Of a stretch of DNA of 64,000 nt, positions 1 to 12,400 are shown piece by piece. The notes under the pieces are model-generated. The model was not told the DNA's origin and did not search any database. It was given only the letters and a program-made list of their open reading frames with translations. The DNA comes from Asterochloris sp. CNOR1 (Eukaryota > Chlorophyta > Trebouxiophyceae > Trebouxiales > Trebouxiaceae): the NCBI GenBank assembly GCA_963969365.1, contig OZ017753.1, positions 2,046,001 to 2,110,000 of the forward strand. The letters run 5' to 3'. The first letter of the stretch is position 1; every line of letters starts with the position of its first letter. The position numbers were made by a program, and so were the translations under genes.

Positions 1-472
1 AACGCATGCTCAATAACTGCCGGCTGTACAACTCAGCAGAAACAGTTTACTTTCAAGCAGCGAATGGGTGAGCTGCACATCGAGTGCATGCACTGCATTT
101 GGCTATGTTACCTTCCAATGGCAAGTCTTCCATGTTGACACTGCACAACTTCTCATGAGCAGCTTTGGTTCCTGCAGGTTGGAAACATTTTTCGATGACT
201 GGCTTCAACGTCATCAACAGCAGCTTTCCCAATGATGCTAGCTGCCCAACGCTTCGCTTTTGTGATAAACCCCCTCCCTCCTTGAATTTATGCATCTTGC
301 TGTGCCAGTTAGAAACGCAGCACAGCAGGCAGGTCAAACAATATCGAAACGGCGTATATCATTCACTCTCGCAATCTGGGATTGCAAGTGGCCCCTCCTG
401 TACAGGTCCTGTGGCAGAGTGCCAGTTTGCTCACACCATGATCTACTCAAGCCCATTCTGACAGCAGCAGTA
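1..472. other. Upstream flank of the remodeler gene; no gene seen
   Basis: I see no convincing coding exon, RNA gene or repeat here. The short open frames on both strands are of low complexity and match no family I recognise. The stretch should hold the promoter and 5' UTR of the gene starting at 473, but no TATA-like or other core element stands out. Confidence 0.4.
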
Positions 473-3400
473 ATGGATCCAGAAGTGCACCAGCAGTTGG
501 AGGCCTGTAGGCAGGAAGAGGCTGCAATAGAAGCAGAGCTTGCAGCGGCTGTTCTGCATCTGAAGCAAGTCCAGGCAAGCGGCTCTCTGATGTTGTGCCT
601 CGCGCCATGGTTGATGCGACTTAAGCTCACATGGCCTGTACAGTCACACACTTGTCAATGTGTGAGAGAGAAAACATGACTGCCTCCCTGCTTCAGGCCA
701 GGAAGGCGCTACTGTGGAAAATGCTGTGCCAAGGCACAGATTGTGCTGCGCGGGACAGCAGCCACTCCACAGCACAGCATTCGCCCGAGGGGGTGCAGTG
801 GCCTGCCACAAACCGGCAGCCCCTCTCCGGTGCCAGCCCTGTTGGACCCACAATGCTTACCGAGGCAGCAGGCTCTGCTGGCGCGGTTGCTGACGCCCAG
901 CCAACTGCTGTCATTGACAGCGGCCTGCAGCGTGGCGCCGTACAGACTGCTGAAGGAGAGCCCGATGAGGACATGCAGGATGCCTCTGGGGAGGACCTGC
1001 GGTCCAGCTCAGGTGCTTCCCAGGCATCTTCCGGGGCAGGGCCCTCGGCGGCCACCAGCACAGGCTCAGCGCTCAGCACAGACCCGCCAGATCCACGCTG
1101 CCCCGCAGACTTTGCAAACACCTGCACCTACCTCAAGCCACGCGGACCCTTTGCACGTGCAGGTGAGCCTGCACAGGTGCCAAACTGTGTGGTAGGCCAT
1201 GGCCCACCTGGTCACGACCTGGAACTGCACCTGCCTCAGGTCAAGAGTCAGATGTGCACTGGCAGAATGGTCTTGCTCTGTCTTGCTTGCCCTGCCAGGA
1301 GCTGTGTAAGCCCTGTAATGCCAGCGCTGTCTTGGGGTCTTAGAACAGACCTGCACAGTCTCCTATACTTGCTTGGTGTCCAGGGCATATGCTTAGCTTC
1401 TGGCCTTTGCACGCCTTCACTGGCAGCTGCCATGACGACATCCGAGTCATGGCTACCTCTACTTAAGCTACCCTGGTTGCTGCGTAAGCCGCCCTGCTTG
1501 CTGCGCAGGGGCCGTGCTGAGGGTGTGGCCTGCACACCTGTGGGCTGGCCGCGACGAGACGCCACCTGCAACTGGGCAGCAGCCTGCCAGGGAACAGGGT
1601 AGGATGAGTTGGGACCCTGCACGGCAGCGTGACCTGGAGACCGACAGCACGGTAGTGGCCACCAATGAGGCCCTTGCAGACCATGCAGATGGCATCACTG
1701 TTGCCCAGTGAGTGGCGCTTCTTGTCCAACCAGCCCTTTGGTTCTGCCTGATGGTGCTGCCTGTGCCTGTGCCTGTGCCTGTGCCAGGGTCACTGCTTTG
1801 CTCAGAGCATTGTGTTGAAGTCAGCACCCCCCAGGTTGCTGTAAAGCTCAATTAGTAGCATGCTGGCAGGAGCTACCCATACAAGATGACCACGCTGACA
1901 TACACCTACAGCTGCACAGCTGGTGCTGAGCCAAGGTGCACTGCCCCATTGGAGAGCTGTGTCAACACCTACACGCCTCGCTTCGCGTTTTGCCTAAGCC
2001 ATGAACCTCAGGAAGCCTACTACTGACTTGCCTCCTCACTAGGCTATGCTATAGCACTGGCAAGAGCCTGCTTAATGCCCCAGCTTCCTTGTCCACCAGC
2101 TTGTCTCCAGCACAACTGGCGCAGGGCCATGCAGCCCAATATGAGGCCCTCGCGCTGGAAGGCTCCTGGGTCGGAGTTCGTGCAGTCAACACCCCAGCAT
2201 CGCTGAACGATTGCCTTGCCGCCTTCGCACTTAGCCAAAAGCATCACCCCTTAGCGTGCTGTGGCCTCCTTCCCACCTAATTGCAATGCACTGCCTTACA
2301 CCACTCCTGCTGAACCACCAGCTTGCCCAGTGCACAGGTGCTGCTGCGCGCGGCAGACTGATGTGAGGCGCATGCTGCAGCAGGAAGGTGCTCTGGCTGG
2401 ACCACTCAGCCTTCTCTGTTAAGCCAGACACTTGCCTGCTGCACAGGTGGCGCTGGGCCTTGCAGCCTGAGGTCAGGCGCATACGCCAGAGAGCTATGCG
2501 CCAGGTGCTGTGGACAGAGCAGCGCAGACGCCGCGCCCTCCACAAGCCTGAGGCTGACACGGAAGCCGCTGCCCTGGGCACTGCCGCAGCCTTCTGCATG
2601 AGGGCTGCGGTTTCTAATGGCGAGCAGGAGTCTGCAGAGGATTCTGGCGATGAAGAGTCGGTGCTGGATCTCTGGGGAGATGACCCTGGCGACTTCACTG
2701 ACAGCGAGGTGTGCAGGGTGTGCTCAAAGCAGCGCTGCTTTGAGCGCGAGGACCTGTATGTGGGAAGCATGTCACAGGCAATGCTGGACCGTGCAGACGT
2801 ACTGATGGGGTACATGCAGGTGCTTTCAGCAGTACTCTTTCAGCATGCTTGGCCGGTCAGTGAGCAGCAACTCCCAGGCAGTACTGGTGTGGGCAGACAG
2901 CACCTGTCAATGGGCAGGGCCCGCACTGATGGCGGGCAGCAGGATGCGCCAAGCAGAAGCGTCTGCCTGTGAGCAGGACTGCCTTGACAGGTTTGCAGAT
3001 GGCAAGGTGAATGGGGCTGGGAGCAGGGCTGCTGGCGGGGCAGACTGGTTGGCAGAGAGCTTCCCAGCAAGTCAGGGGTGGGCAGCTTACATGTCGCTGC
3101 TTGCACATGCAATGCGCTGCCTATGGTTGCCGGCATATCACAGGCTGCACATCCAAGAGGATGTGTGCTGCCCTCCTTGATGTGCGTCCCCAGGAGTTGA
3201 CATCAGTGGCATGTTGACAGGCGGTGCAGGTTTGCAGGCATGTTGAGTCCAGGCCACTGCAGCAGCACAGGGTCGCAGCAGCTACTGAGCTGACATGCCA
3301 TTAGAAATGAGTTTGAATTTGAAAAGAAGAGTGTCTGCCCGCAGGCTGAGACCCATCAGAAGGGGCGGCGCGGGGCAGGTCTGCTGCTGCAGAGGAGGAG

Positions 3401-6400
3401 CACTGCCCTCATTAGTCCTTGCTCAGACAGTACACAGGGCCAGCCTGCATGCTGAGTGGAGCAAGTTGGTTGCCAGCAGGCCGAAACAGGAGAGCTTGGG
3501 CGGCGCACGGCAGCAGCGGCTGCCGCCATGGAGGAGGAGCTGACTGCAGAAGATGGCGCAGATGCAGGAGAGATTTTGAGGGCTGCAGGGAACACGCTGA
3601 GGACCGCTTTGCGCCACCTGGCGTCAGTGGCAGGGTTGCGAGGTCAGGCGGCGAAAGAGCTGTGGCCTTCATGCTGTGCCTTGGCCATGATTTGTGATGT
3701 GGCGTGCTGCCACCTGGCATCAGTGGCTGAGCTGGAAGGTGAGGCTTTTGCTGGAGCTGGGCCTCACGAGATGCTGCCTGCCGCAGCAGAAGAGGCTTCC
3801 AGCTCCTGGCACTGCTTGCATTGCTGGAGTAACGCTTAGTGGGAAGCTCATTGATGCTGCAGGAGACGAGCTGGATGGTGTTGTGGGCCACCTGTTCACG
3901 ACTGCTGTGAGTGGTGGTCTGGGCCAGGCAGATGCCTTGACTCAGAAGCGCCTCGGTGATGCTTTTGAGATCATCGCAGGTGATTACATCAGCTGGCATT
4001 GGCTATGCTCAAGCATTGGCAAGGCATGCTCTTGAGCTGTCTGTATTAAGCATTTAGGTCATCTGTCCACGCTTCTCACCTCTAAGACATCCCCTGCATG
4101 ATGCGCTGTTGCTCCCCCATCAGCAACTCAGCGCTGATCCACATCAGCACCTCTGGCGTCCCCTGCTACATCCCAACAGAGACACTACTACACCGCGCGC
4201 CTGAGCTCCCTCATCTGTGGCCAGGCAGTGGTCCACAGTGCCATCACAGCATCCCCTGCTGCCTCCCTGCAGAGCATGTGGATGCCAGGCGCAGGGCCTG
4301 GACAGTGCCCGTCAAGCTGCGCATCGCTGACGCGAACAACTGGGATGATGGCCGGCGCCCAGGAACTCTGGATCGTTGGCGTGGGGACGTCCAGCACCAC
4401 ACAGAGCGCCTGCTCAGGCTGGCTCTGGAGGTAGCAAAAGTTCATGTCGCTGACACACAGGTCAGCGTGCTTCCCAGTCCAGCTGCGCATCGCTTCATCA
4501 TTTGTGATGGGCTGGGATGGTGGTTGGCCTTCTGAGCGGCCTGCTGTAGAGGTGCCCCTGCCTCAGGTCAAAACCCCGATAAATTTGCTCAGTCTGCTGC
4601 CCTCTCTGCTATGCCTGTCTTGTTCACTTTCACGTGATGGACTGGAGTGCTTGGTTGCCTGCTGAGGTGCCTCCTCAGGCTGGCACTGGAGGGCGTCCTT
4701 CACCAAGGCGCTCGCACCCCAATTGGTGCCTGCCCTTTCTGGCTGCCTCCATCTGGCGTGTATTGAGCTGCAGCACTTGCCACCGCGGTGGGCTGCCTGC
4801 TGAGGCTGGCTGTGGATGTTGCCTTGACGCACAGCGCTGGCTGGGCGGCTGCCTGGCTGGCTGATTGCTTCAAGGTGCTGGCATGGGCCTCATGACATGT
4901 TTGATGCCTGCCTGGCATGAGCCTCAGGCACCATCACTGCTGCTGGACTGTGTGGAGTGGCTCACCACGTGTCTGGTGCCGGGTGTGGACCTCAACCGCT
5001 GTCATGATGCGCTTCACCAGGTGTCCGCCTGCCTTCTGGGGTGTCTCCTGAGCTGTGATCCCCTCCCCTCCACATGTTCTCACTTGGATCTGTGGCTTGT
5101 AGGGTTCCCGTGTCACTGCGCGGGCCCTGCAGGCGGCCTGCAGTGTTATCACGACCCAGCTGGAGCTGATTCTGGAGAACCAGCACATGCTGGAAGTGGC
5201 TGGCAGGGAGGAGCGCCCCACCCCCCCAAAGGCTGTCGCCCGCAAGAGTGCTGTGCCTGCCAAGTGCGCTGCTCGTTGTGCCTATGTCTGCTGTTTTCTG
5301 ATCGAGCTGTGTTTGGGTGGAGCGTGTGAGTCTGACCAAGGCAGACGTCAAAAGCTGCTATGCAGCACAGCCAGGCAGCACCCCCTTGGCCCTGATTTGA
5401 ATGGCCTGCATGGCAGCATTGCAGGCAGAGCAATTGCCCACCCACTTGGCTGTCTGCAACTGAGTGTTGGTCAGTTGTTTCAGGATGAGATGTTTTACGA
5501 CTTCAATGGCTTTTCTTGGCTGTCTTCCAGGGAACCCAGAGTCCTTGCTGGCTCTGCATCTGGCTCCAGCTTTTATGCCTCAGACTCTGACGATGGGATT
5601 ATCTGTGACATGGAGGAGGTGCCACCAGGTAAGCTGCTTGGCGGGAAGGATGCTGCACAGCCTGTGGCAGAGCCTGTGGCAGAGAGCCTCTGCCAAGCTT
5701 TGGCAGGCCTGAATCAAGATGTGCATGGCAATGGTTCCAGGGTGACAGGTGCCAATGTTCCGCAGGTTGATGTGTAGGCGCCTGAAAGTGGCTCTTGTGT
5801 GGGGCAGTGGGCTCTCAGGCCATCCAAGATCAACTGTACTATGCACATGAAACCAAGCACAGCCTGTGAAATGCATGCTGCCAGCATTCACTGAGAAGCG
5901 CGGGCAGGCCTTCTCACGAATACACATGCCCTGCTTACACTGCAGGTGGCGGCCGTGCCAGCCGCAAGCGAGCTGCCTCCCCAGAGGCCAGCAGCCAGGC
6001 AGGGCCAGACTCAGGTGCTGCCAGGCTGGGAGACGAACTGCAGCCTGGGATGACAGAGGTCCTAAAGGCTGGCAAGCGCCGCAGGATACTGCCAGAGGAG
6101 GTGCAGGCAGGCAGAAAAGCCACTGCCACTGATGAGGCTGAGCCTGCTGGCCAGGCTGGGCCCAGCCATGCTGAGCACTCATCATTGGTGCTGGAGCAGC
6201 CTCAGGGGCCGCGCAGGGTGCAGCCTGAGAGGGTGCACCCGGAGCCGCTGCCAAGTGGCGGGATGGAGCAGGGGCCTGAGCGGGATCCTGATGGACAGGA
6301 TCCTGGGCAGGCACAAAACTTGGCGGCCAGGGTGCTGCCTGTGGAGGGTAACGGTCCTGGCAACCCCCAGTCGGCCGTGACAACCCCTGGCGACAGCTCA

Positions 6401-9400
6401 GAGCGCAGCGTGGGCAGCGATGCTGGCTCAGAAACCTTAGATGCCAGCATGTCAGAGGCAGACCAGCCCCTGCAGGACGAGGAGGAGCTTGGCTCAGATG
6501 ACGAGGTTGGGAGTCAGGATAGGGACTCAGAAAGCCTTCAGGCGACAACTGTCAGCCAAGGCCAGGCCTCTGACTCCAGCACCCTGAGCAGCCCAGAGGA
6601 TGCTCCTGCTGCTTCAGGTGAGGTAGTTGTGGCTCATCAGGAAGTGCAAGGCATGTGTCTGACAGTGGCCAGAGCATGTCAGGTGCACGTGGCCCATCAG
6701 CACACCACAAGTGTGACAGGTTGGCTCCGCAGTCCATGTGTGGATGGCGAGCTGAGATGCTGGCAGCAGAGGATGGGCAGGGAGCTCCTGCTGCACGGCA
6801 GCCAGCCAGTCCAAATGAGATGCTTGAGGCCATTCAGCACTGCTGAAGATATGTGGGCATCACTGCGGGTCGTGGCAGCATCTGGCGCTGCATAGGATGG
6901 TCCCAGATTCTAAGGATTGTTGGGATGCAGGCCCTGGGAACACTGCAGCAGGCATTGTGGTGGCGGTCGAGCATAAAGACTCACCCCAGTTGTGGTGCTG
7001 TGTATGCAGAACGGCGCCGCGCTGGAGCGCTTGCTGCTGCGGCAACCAGGGCAAAGATGAAGCGGAAAGAGCGAGATGATAATGCAACAGCTCACCTGGT
7101 GAGTCCCACTGCTGCACCAACTTCTGTCAGAACAGCAACAACGCCTGTAGTTGCCGCATGCTTCCCCGCCATGCACACCAGCAGCCATTGCTGCCACCTG
7201 TGCAGCAACCATATTGTCGACCCTCAAATGCTTCATGACCTTGGGCAACAGATTGCCGCCACCTGGCTCCTGTTGTTCCAATCTTGCTCCAGTCAAGGTC
7301 ATGCTGCTTTGCCTGGCTGCCAGTCAGGCAGGCAGGGCATGCGTTGCTGCTGAGGCTTGATACTCTCAATTGTGGTATACAATTGGGGTGCCTGTTGCCA
7401 TTCATTGCAGCCCCTGCAGTGCCAGCATCCCCCCTGCAATTGACACTGAACCACTCAAAGGGATATCAGATGCAACATATCTGACAGCTCCCTCTGAAAG
7501 TCAGTGTCTGTGGAAGGCCTGACACATAGAGGGTGTGTCTCATCTTGCCTGCAGGAGGTGCCCAATGCCCCAAGTGTGGTTGTCGCCACATGTCAGCAGA
7601 GGGAGAAGTGGCAGCAGCCCGTACAGCTTGCTACTGTGATGTTTGATGCACATGGCTGCATTGTCTGCAGGCGCGCCGTGAGCAGAGGGAAGAAAGGAAG
7701 CGGCAGCGGCTGGAGGAAAGTCAGAAAGAGAGTCAGGAGGACCCTGCCCTTCTGGAGGCGGCAGAGGGCCTGGTCAGGGACCCCCAGGGGACGCAGCTGT
7801 TTCCAGACCTCGCCAGTGCCCATCAGGTGGGCTGGCCTGGCTGCTTGTGCCTGAGCTGAGAGGTTGCTGCAATGCAGAAACCTCACTGGCAGCAGATGGC
7901 TTGGCTGATGATGTCACAACAATGCCTGCCAAATGGTGGAGCCTGTCGTATGCTCTGCTCCTCCTGAGTGGTGCTTGATCTACCATAAAGACTTTCAAGA
8001 TGGAGACTGATCCTCTGGCCTAGATCCATGCTGTCTGGCCCTGCCGTGGGCCTTCCTGCTGTGTGGCTGCCAGTGAGCTGCTCTGACAATTCTGACGGCA
8101 GGGAGACTCCTCAGTGTTCGAGAATGGTGGCAGGGGCTGGGGACTGCTATCAACTCCCTTTTTACTTTTCCCATCTACAGGTAGCCCCCATGCTTTCCCC
8201 CCAGCAAACGCAAGGCCCTCTTTTTCACCACTCAAGCTGCCATGAGTATCTCTCTGCCTACAGGTTGTGGTGGGCCGTGGTGGCTGCTTGCTCTGTCTAG
8301 TTTTTGTGGTCAACCTCCCACTGCTTGCTCCGTCTGCTACTCTGGTGTCAGTTTGCCCATTCCCTGCATGTTGTGCTCCTGCCTGTAGGTGATGGTGCCT
8401 GCTTACCTGGCCAGCAAGCTCAAGCCCCACCAGATGGATGGCCTTCGCTTCCTGTGGCGGTGTCTGTATGCAGAGCATGAGGTGCGCATGACTACTGAAG
8501 CAATCTTGTTGCAGCACTCATGCAACAATGCTTGGGTCTGTGCAATGGGCATGGAAGTGGCCTGGACCTGCAGCGCTGTCGCATAGCGTACAGCTGGGCT
8601 GCTGCGGCTGTCTTCTTGTTGAGAGGCCAGCAGACAGATTGACTGGCAGCAAAGTGCCTGTTTGTGCATCTGATTGCTGGCCTTCAGCCGCTGATCACAC
8701 AACATGGCATTGCGTGCATGGTCACAGACAGGGCCTTTGCTGGGCGTGAGCCAACAGCATTCTAATTACTTGTGCTTTGCGCAGACAGTAGCACCAGAAG
8801 ACATGGACGACCTGGCAGGCTGCATCCTGGCGCATTCCATGGGCCTGGGTAAAACGCTGCAGACCATATCATTCCTCATCCTCTTCCACGCTCGCAAGCC
8901 AGGAACACGGTCACTGGTTGTGACGCCCGCCAATGTGAGCTACGTTGGCGCTTGGTGCAGCTAGTTCGGGTGGCATGTGCATCAAAGCTGCCTTGTTCAG
9001 CAGCAATTCTGCTAGCTGGATGTGATGCCTGCCAATGCGCGTGGGGGCTGTGCTGTGGTCTCGTGTCCAGCCTCTTCTGATGCAGGGATGCTGCTTGCTG
9101 TGTGGTGCTCGCCAGCAAAAGCTGGGACGGCTCTGGACTTGCCAATCCTCACCAGTACAGTTGGCTGAGGATTAGCTGGCAATGTTCATGCTCTGGTCAG
9201 TGTGCTGTTGCTGGTTGTGGTGCCTGTTGATCTGAGCTGCAATGGCGCTCCACGTACATGATGCTTCTCAGCGTGATCAGGGCAACTCATCTTTAGTATA
9301 GCTTGTGCCTTATACTGCCTTACTGACTAGGGATGCTGCCCACTGGGTGTGGTGCCTGCCAGTGCAGACTGCATTTTGCTGTGGGCCCATCTGCTCGAGT

Positions 9401-12400
9401 ACGAGGTGTTGCTGCGCTGCGTGATGCCTGCCAATGTGAACTTGCAGAACGCTCAGCTTGCTGGGGGTAACAGAGCAGCAACACTGAATTGCTGCTGAAG
9501 CCTGTGCCGTCAGGCAGTCTGGCCATGTTCATTGGCATGCTTTCTCTCATGGCCCTCTGCTAAGTTCACAATTGGCCTGGACGGTACCTGCTTGGCATCC
9601 CTTCTGTCCCCAGGTTTGCATCTCAGCAATTAGCAGGCAGGGGCAGGCACATGCACGGGTGCTGCATTCATCTGTGCGAGTCCAGCAGGGCATCATGTTG
9701 GCTGGAAGCTTGGCATCCTCTCGGTCCCCAGATGTGCGGCTCAGCGCACTCAGCAGGTATGAAAGGCGCAGGGATGAGTGCTGCACTCACATGTCTTCCA
9801 CCAGGACAGGAAGGTGGCATTGGGGAGTGCTGCAGGTCCAATTTGCATTTTCGTGTGATCCTGTCGAGTGGCAGCCCTGCGTCACCTCAGGGATGCAGCA
9901 GGATGTGCAACAGTTCTGCTGCAGGTCCTTTCCAACTGGCAGGCTGAGTTTGAGAAATGGCTGCCCAAGGGGAAAGAGATGCAGAATCACTTGGAGCTTA
10001 CCAGGGGGAAGGTGGGCATGTGCATGCTTCAGGGAACTTGCAGTTGGGCTGCCTGCCCTGCAGTACACCAGTCTGTGCGTGCTGTGGGATTGTGTGCTGC
10101 CAACAGGATGGGCCTGTGCATGCTGCAAACCAGAAGTGTCAGATTTTTTGCATGACTGGCTGGGCTGCGGGGCTCAGCCAAGGAGCATGCTCTGGTCTGG
10201 CCTGCATGTAGTTTGTGCGGTGGTGAGCAGCAGTAGTGCGCTGCCGCTGCCAATCTGGGCAGGCCTGCACTGTGTATGGCTGCAGAGGGGGACCAGCCTT
10301 CACAAAAGGCCATTGGGGCTGCAGTCAAGAAAAGTTTGTAAGCGCCTCAGGGACACCTCAATGTCTGCAGTAAGTGCCACTGTATGCCTTGCAGGTGTTT
10401 GTGTGGGACTCCACTCACTTTGACGCAATCAACCAGTGGCATAAGCTGTCTGGCTCAGTCCTCATCCTGAGCTATGGCAAATTCAAAAACCTGCATCGCT
10501 CCAAGGTCAAGGCAGGCGTAGATATGGTGAGCAGGGGCTGCCAGTGCTAAGCCTTTTGTGTTCAGGGTCCAAACATGACCTGTTCAATAGCAGCAAGCAC
10601 AATGTCTCTGCAACTCTGTTGTCAGGGCTTAGCAAGTTTTAGGGATAGCTTGCAGCTGTCAGCAGTGCTCCTTCTTCAGTAAGATGATGTCTGTGCATGC
10701 CGGCTTGACCGCAGCATCACAGCAGAGTCCAATGCCTTACGCCACACTTTTGTGGCTGCTCCCAGGCTGCTGCTTAGCAGTCGTCAGCAATCTTGCTGCC
10801 AGATGTTTGGGGATGCCATTTTGCTGCTTGCCGCTCAGCAGTGGTCAGCATCAGAGGCACCGCTAGTACATGCTGCTGTCAACCTGCTGCACCCGCTGGA
10901 CAGGCACCTTGTGTGGAGCCTGCTTGACAATTGTGGAGGTCCTGCTGACCGCAGTCAGGCATCCCCTGGTGCTGTTGCCATTGGTGCCTGAATGCTGGTG
11001 CTGCTGCCTGCAGAGTGAGCAGAAGGAGGCCTGGGAGAAAGTGATCTCTGGGGCAGATGTGGTGGTGGCTGACGAGGCTCATGAAATTAAGAAGTCAACT
11101 AGCCAGGTCACCCAAGCGATGAGGAAGATTCACACCAGGCGGCGGCTCGCTCTCACAGGGTACCCTCTGCAGAACAAGCTAGGTGGGCACTGATGCAAAG
11201 GCACATTGCATGCTTGCTCTGCGTGACATGCGTCCTGAGGGTGATGCAGCAGCATCATGCAGATGGGGGCCTGCTGTGGCCCGCCTGGTGGTGGGCACTG
11301 CAGTGCCAGCCATGCTGTGCTAGAAGTATGCTACTGCCCAGCCTGCACATGGAGCCCTGCCTGGCCACGGGAAACATTTGCCCGTGCATGTGCTCCTGTA
11401 TGTGCTCTTGTTGTGCAGCACTTACATCAGCGCCGTCACCAGCCACTCCTGGCTTGCGACATGGGCCGCCCATGTATGTACCCCAGACATCCCATGTCTC
11501 AGTCCCTGCATCCAACTGCAACGGCTCAATCATGCATCTACTCAGCCTGCGCTTGCAGCCGGTCTGCCTGCCTGCTGGGAGGGTCCTTGTATGAATGCTT
11601 GCGGCTTGCTGCGTGAATGTGCCCAACTCAATTCCGTTGGTGTGCCTGCAGATGAGTACTACGAAATGATTACATGGTGTTGTGACAATATTCTGGACAC
11701 GCCAGCGTACTTCAAGTCCACCTTTGCAGACCCTATTGCCAAGGGTGAGTGCACAGTCAGCCAGTCCCCAGCTGCCATCACTCTGTGGGAGACTTCCTGA
11801 AGCAGAGCTGGCCAAGAGGTTGTTGTAGTGTCTTTTGGTCTCCTGGGATAGACTGGCTTGCGCTAAAGCATCAGTATTAGCCAGACTGTGCCACCTCATT
11901 GTCTACGCTATTGCGACAGAAACTTGCATGCCAACGCACCTAAAGCTGGTCCAGTGGGGCTGTTGCTCCTCTGTGCTCAGACTTCAGCCTTGAGGAAGGG
12001 CGTCACCATGATGCTTTGTCCTGCAAGGCCTCTGTCTCGTAGTGCGCTGCCGAGGGCGCCTTCATTCGCAGGATCCTCACTCAGTCTGGCCACTGTCGGG
12101 CTCGACCTCTACAGCTGGGCAGCACTTCTGTTGCCAATCAAGTAAGGCAGCCACTGTGAGCTGCTGCTAACCATTGGCACTCCTGCTGCAGGCCAGCAGG
12201 CTGAAGCCTCCCGCGGGGAAATCAGTGAGATGAACAGCAGGTTGAGCGTCCTGCAAAGCATCACCAAGGACTTCATTCAGAGGCAAGGGCCGGACCTGCT
12301 GGCCAAGGTGCTTCCCCCCAAGGTGGAGCACGTCATCCTGCTGCACATGGCGCCTGTGCAGAGCCGCGCATACCAGGAATATATCAAGGTGGGTCACCTC

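Noticed and set aside
2700-2790. Cys-rich CRVCSKQRC segment as an ADD or PHD finger
   Set aside because: Only three Cys in a short span, and no second zinc ligand set or Trp/His pattern of ADD or PHD.
5580-6548. Long minus-strand open frame (322 residues)
   Set aside because: It lies opposite the acidic/Pro-rich remodeler exon 5946-6617 and has shadow-type composition (Cys, His, Pro, Leu) with no family features.
8915-9465. CRISPR-like array
   Set aside because: Units are degenerate, spacing is uneven, repeats are not palindromic, and the setting is a eukaryotic intron.
9572-10423. Plus-strand open frame of 283 residues
   Set aside because: It runs across an intron with duplicated DNA and across exons in a different frame from the helicase reading. 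No domain is visible.
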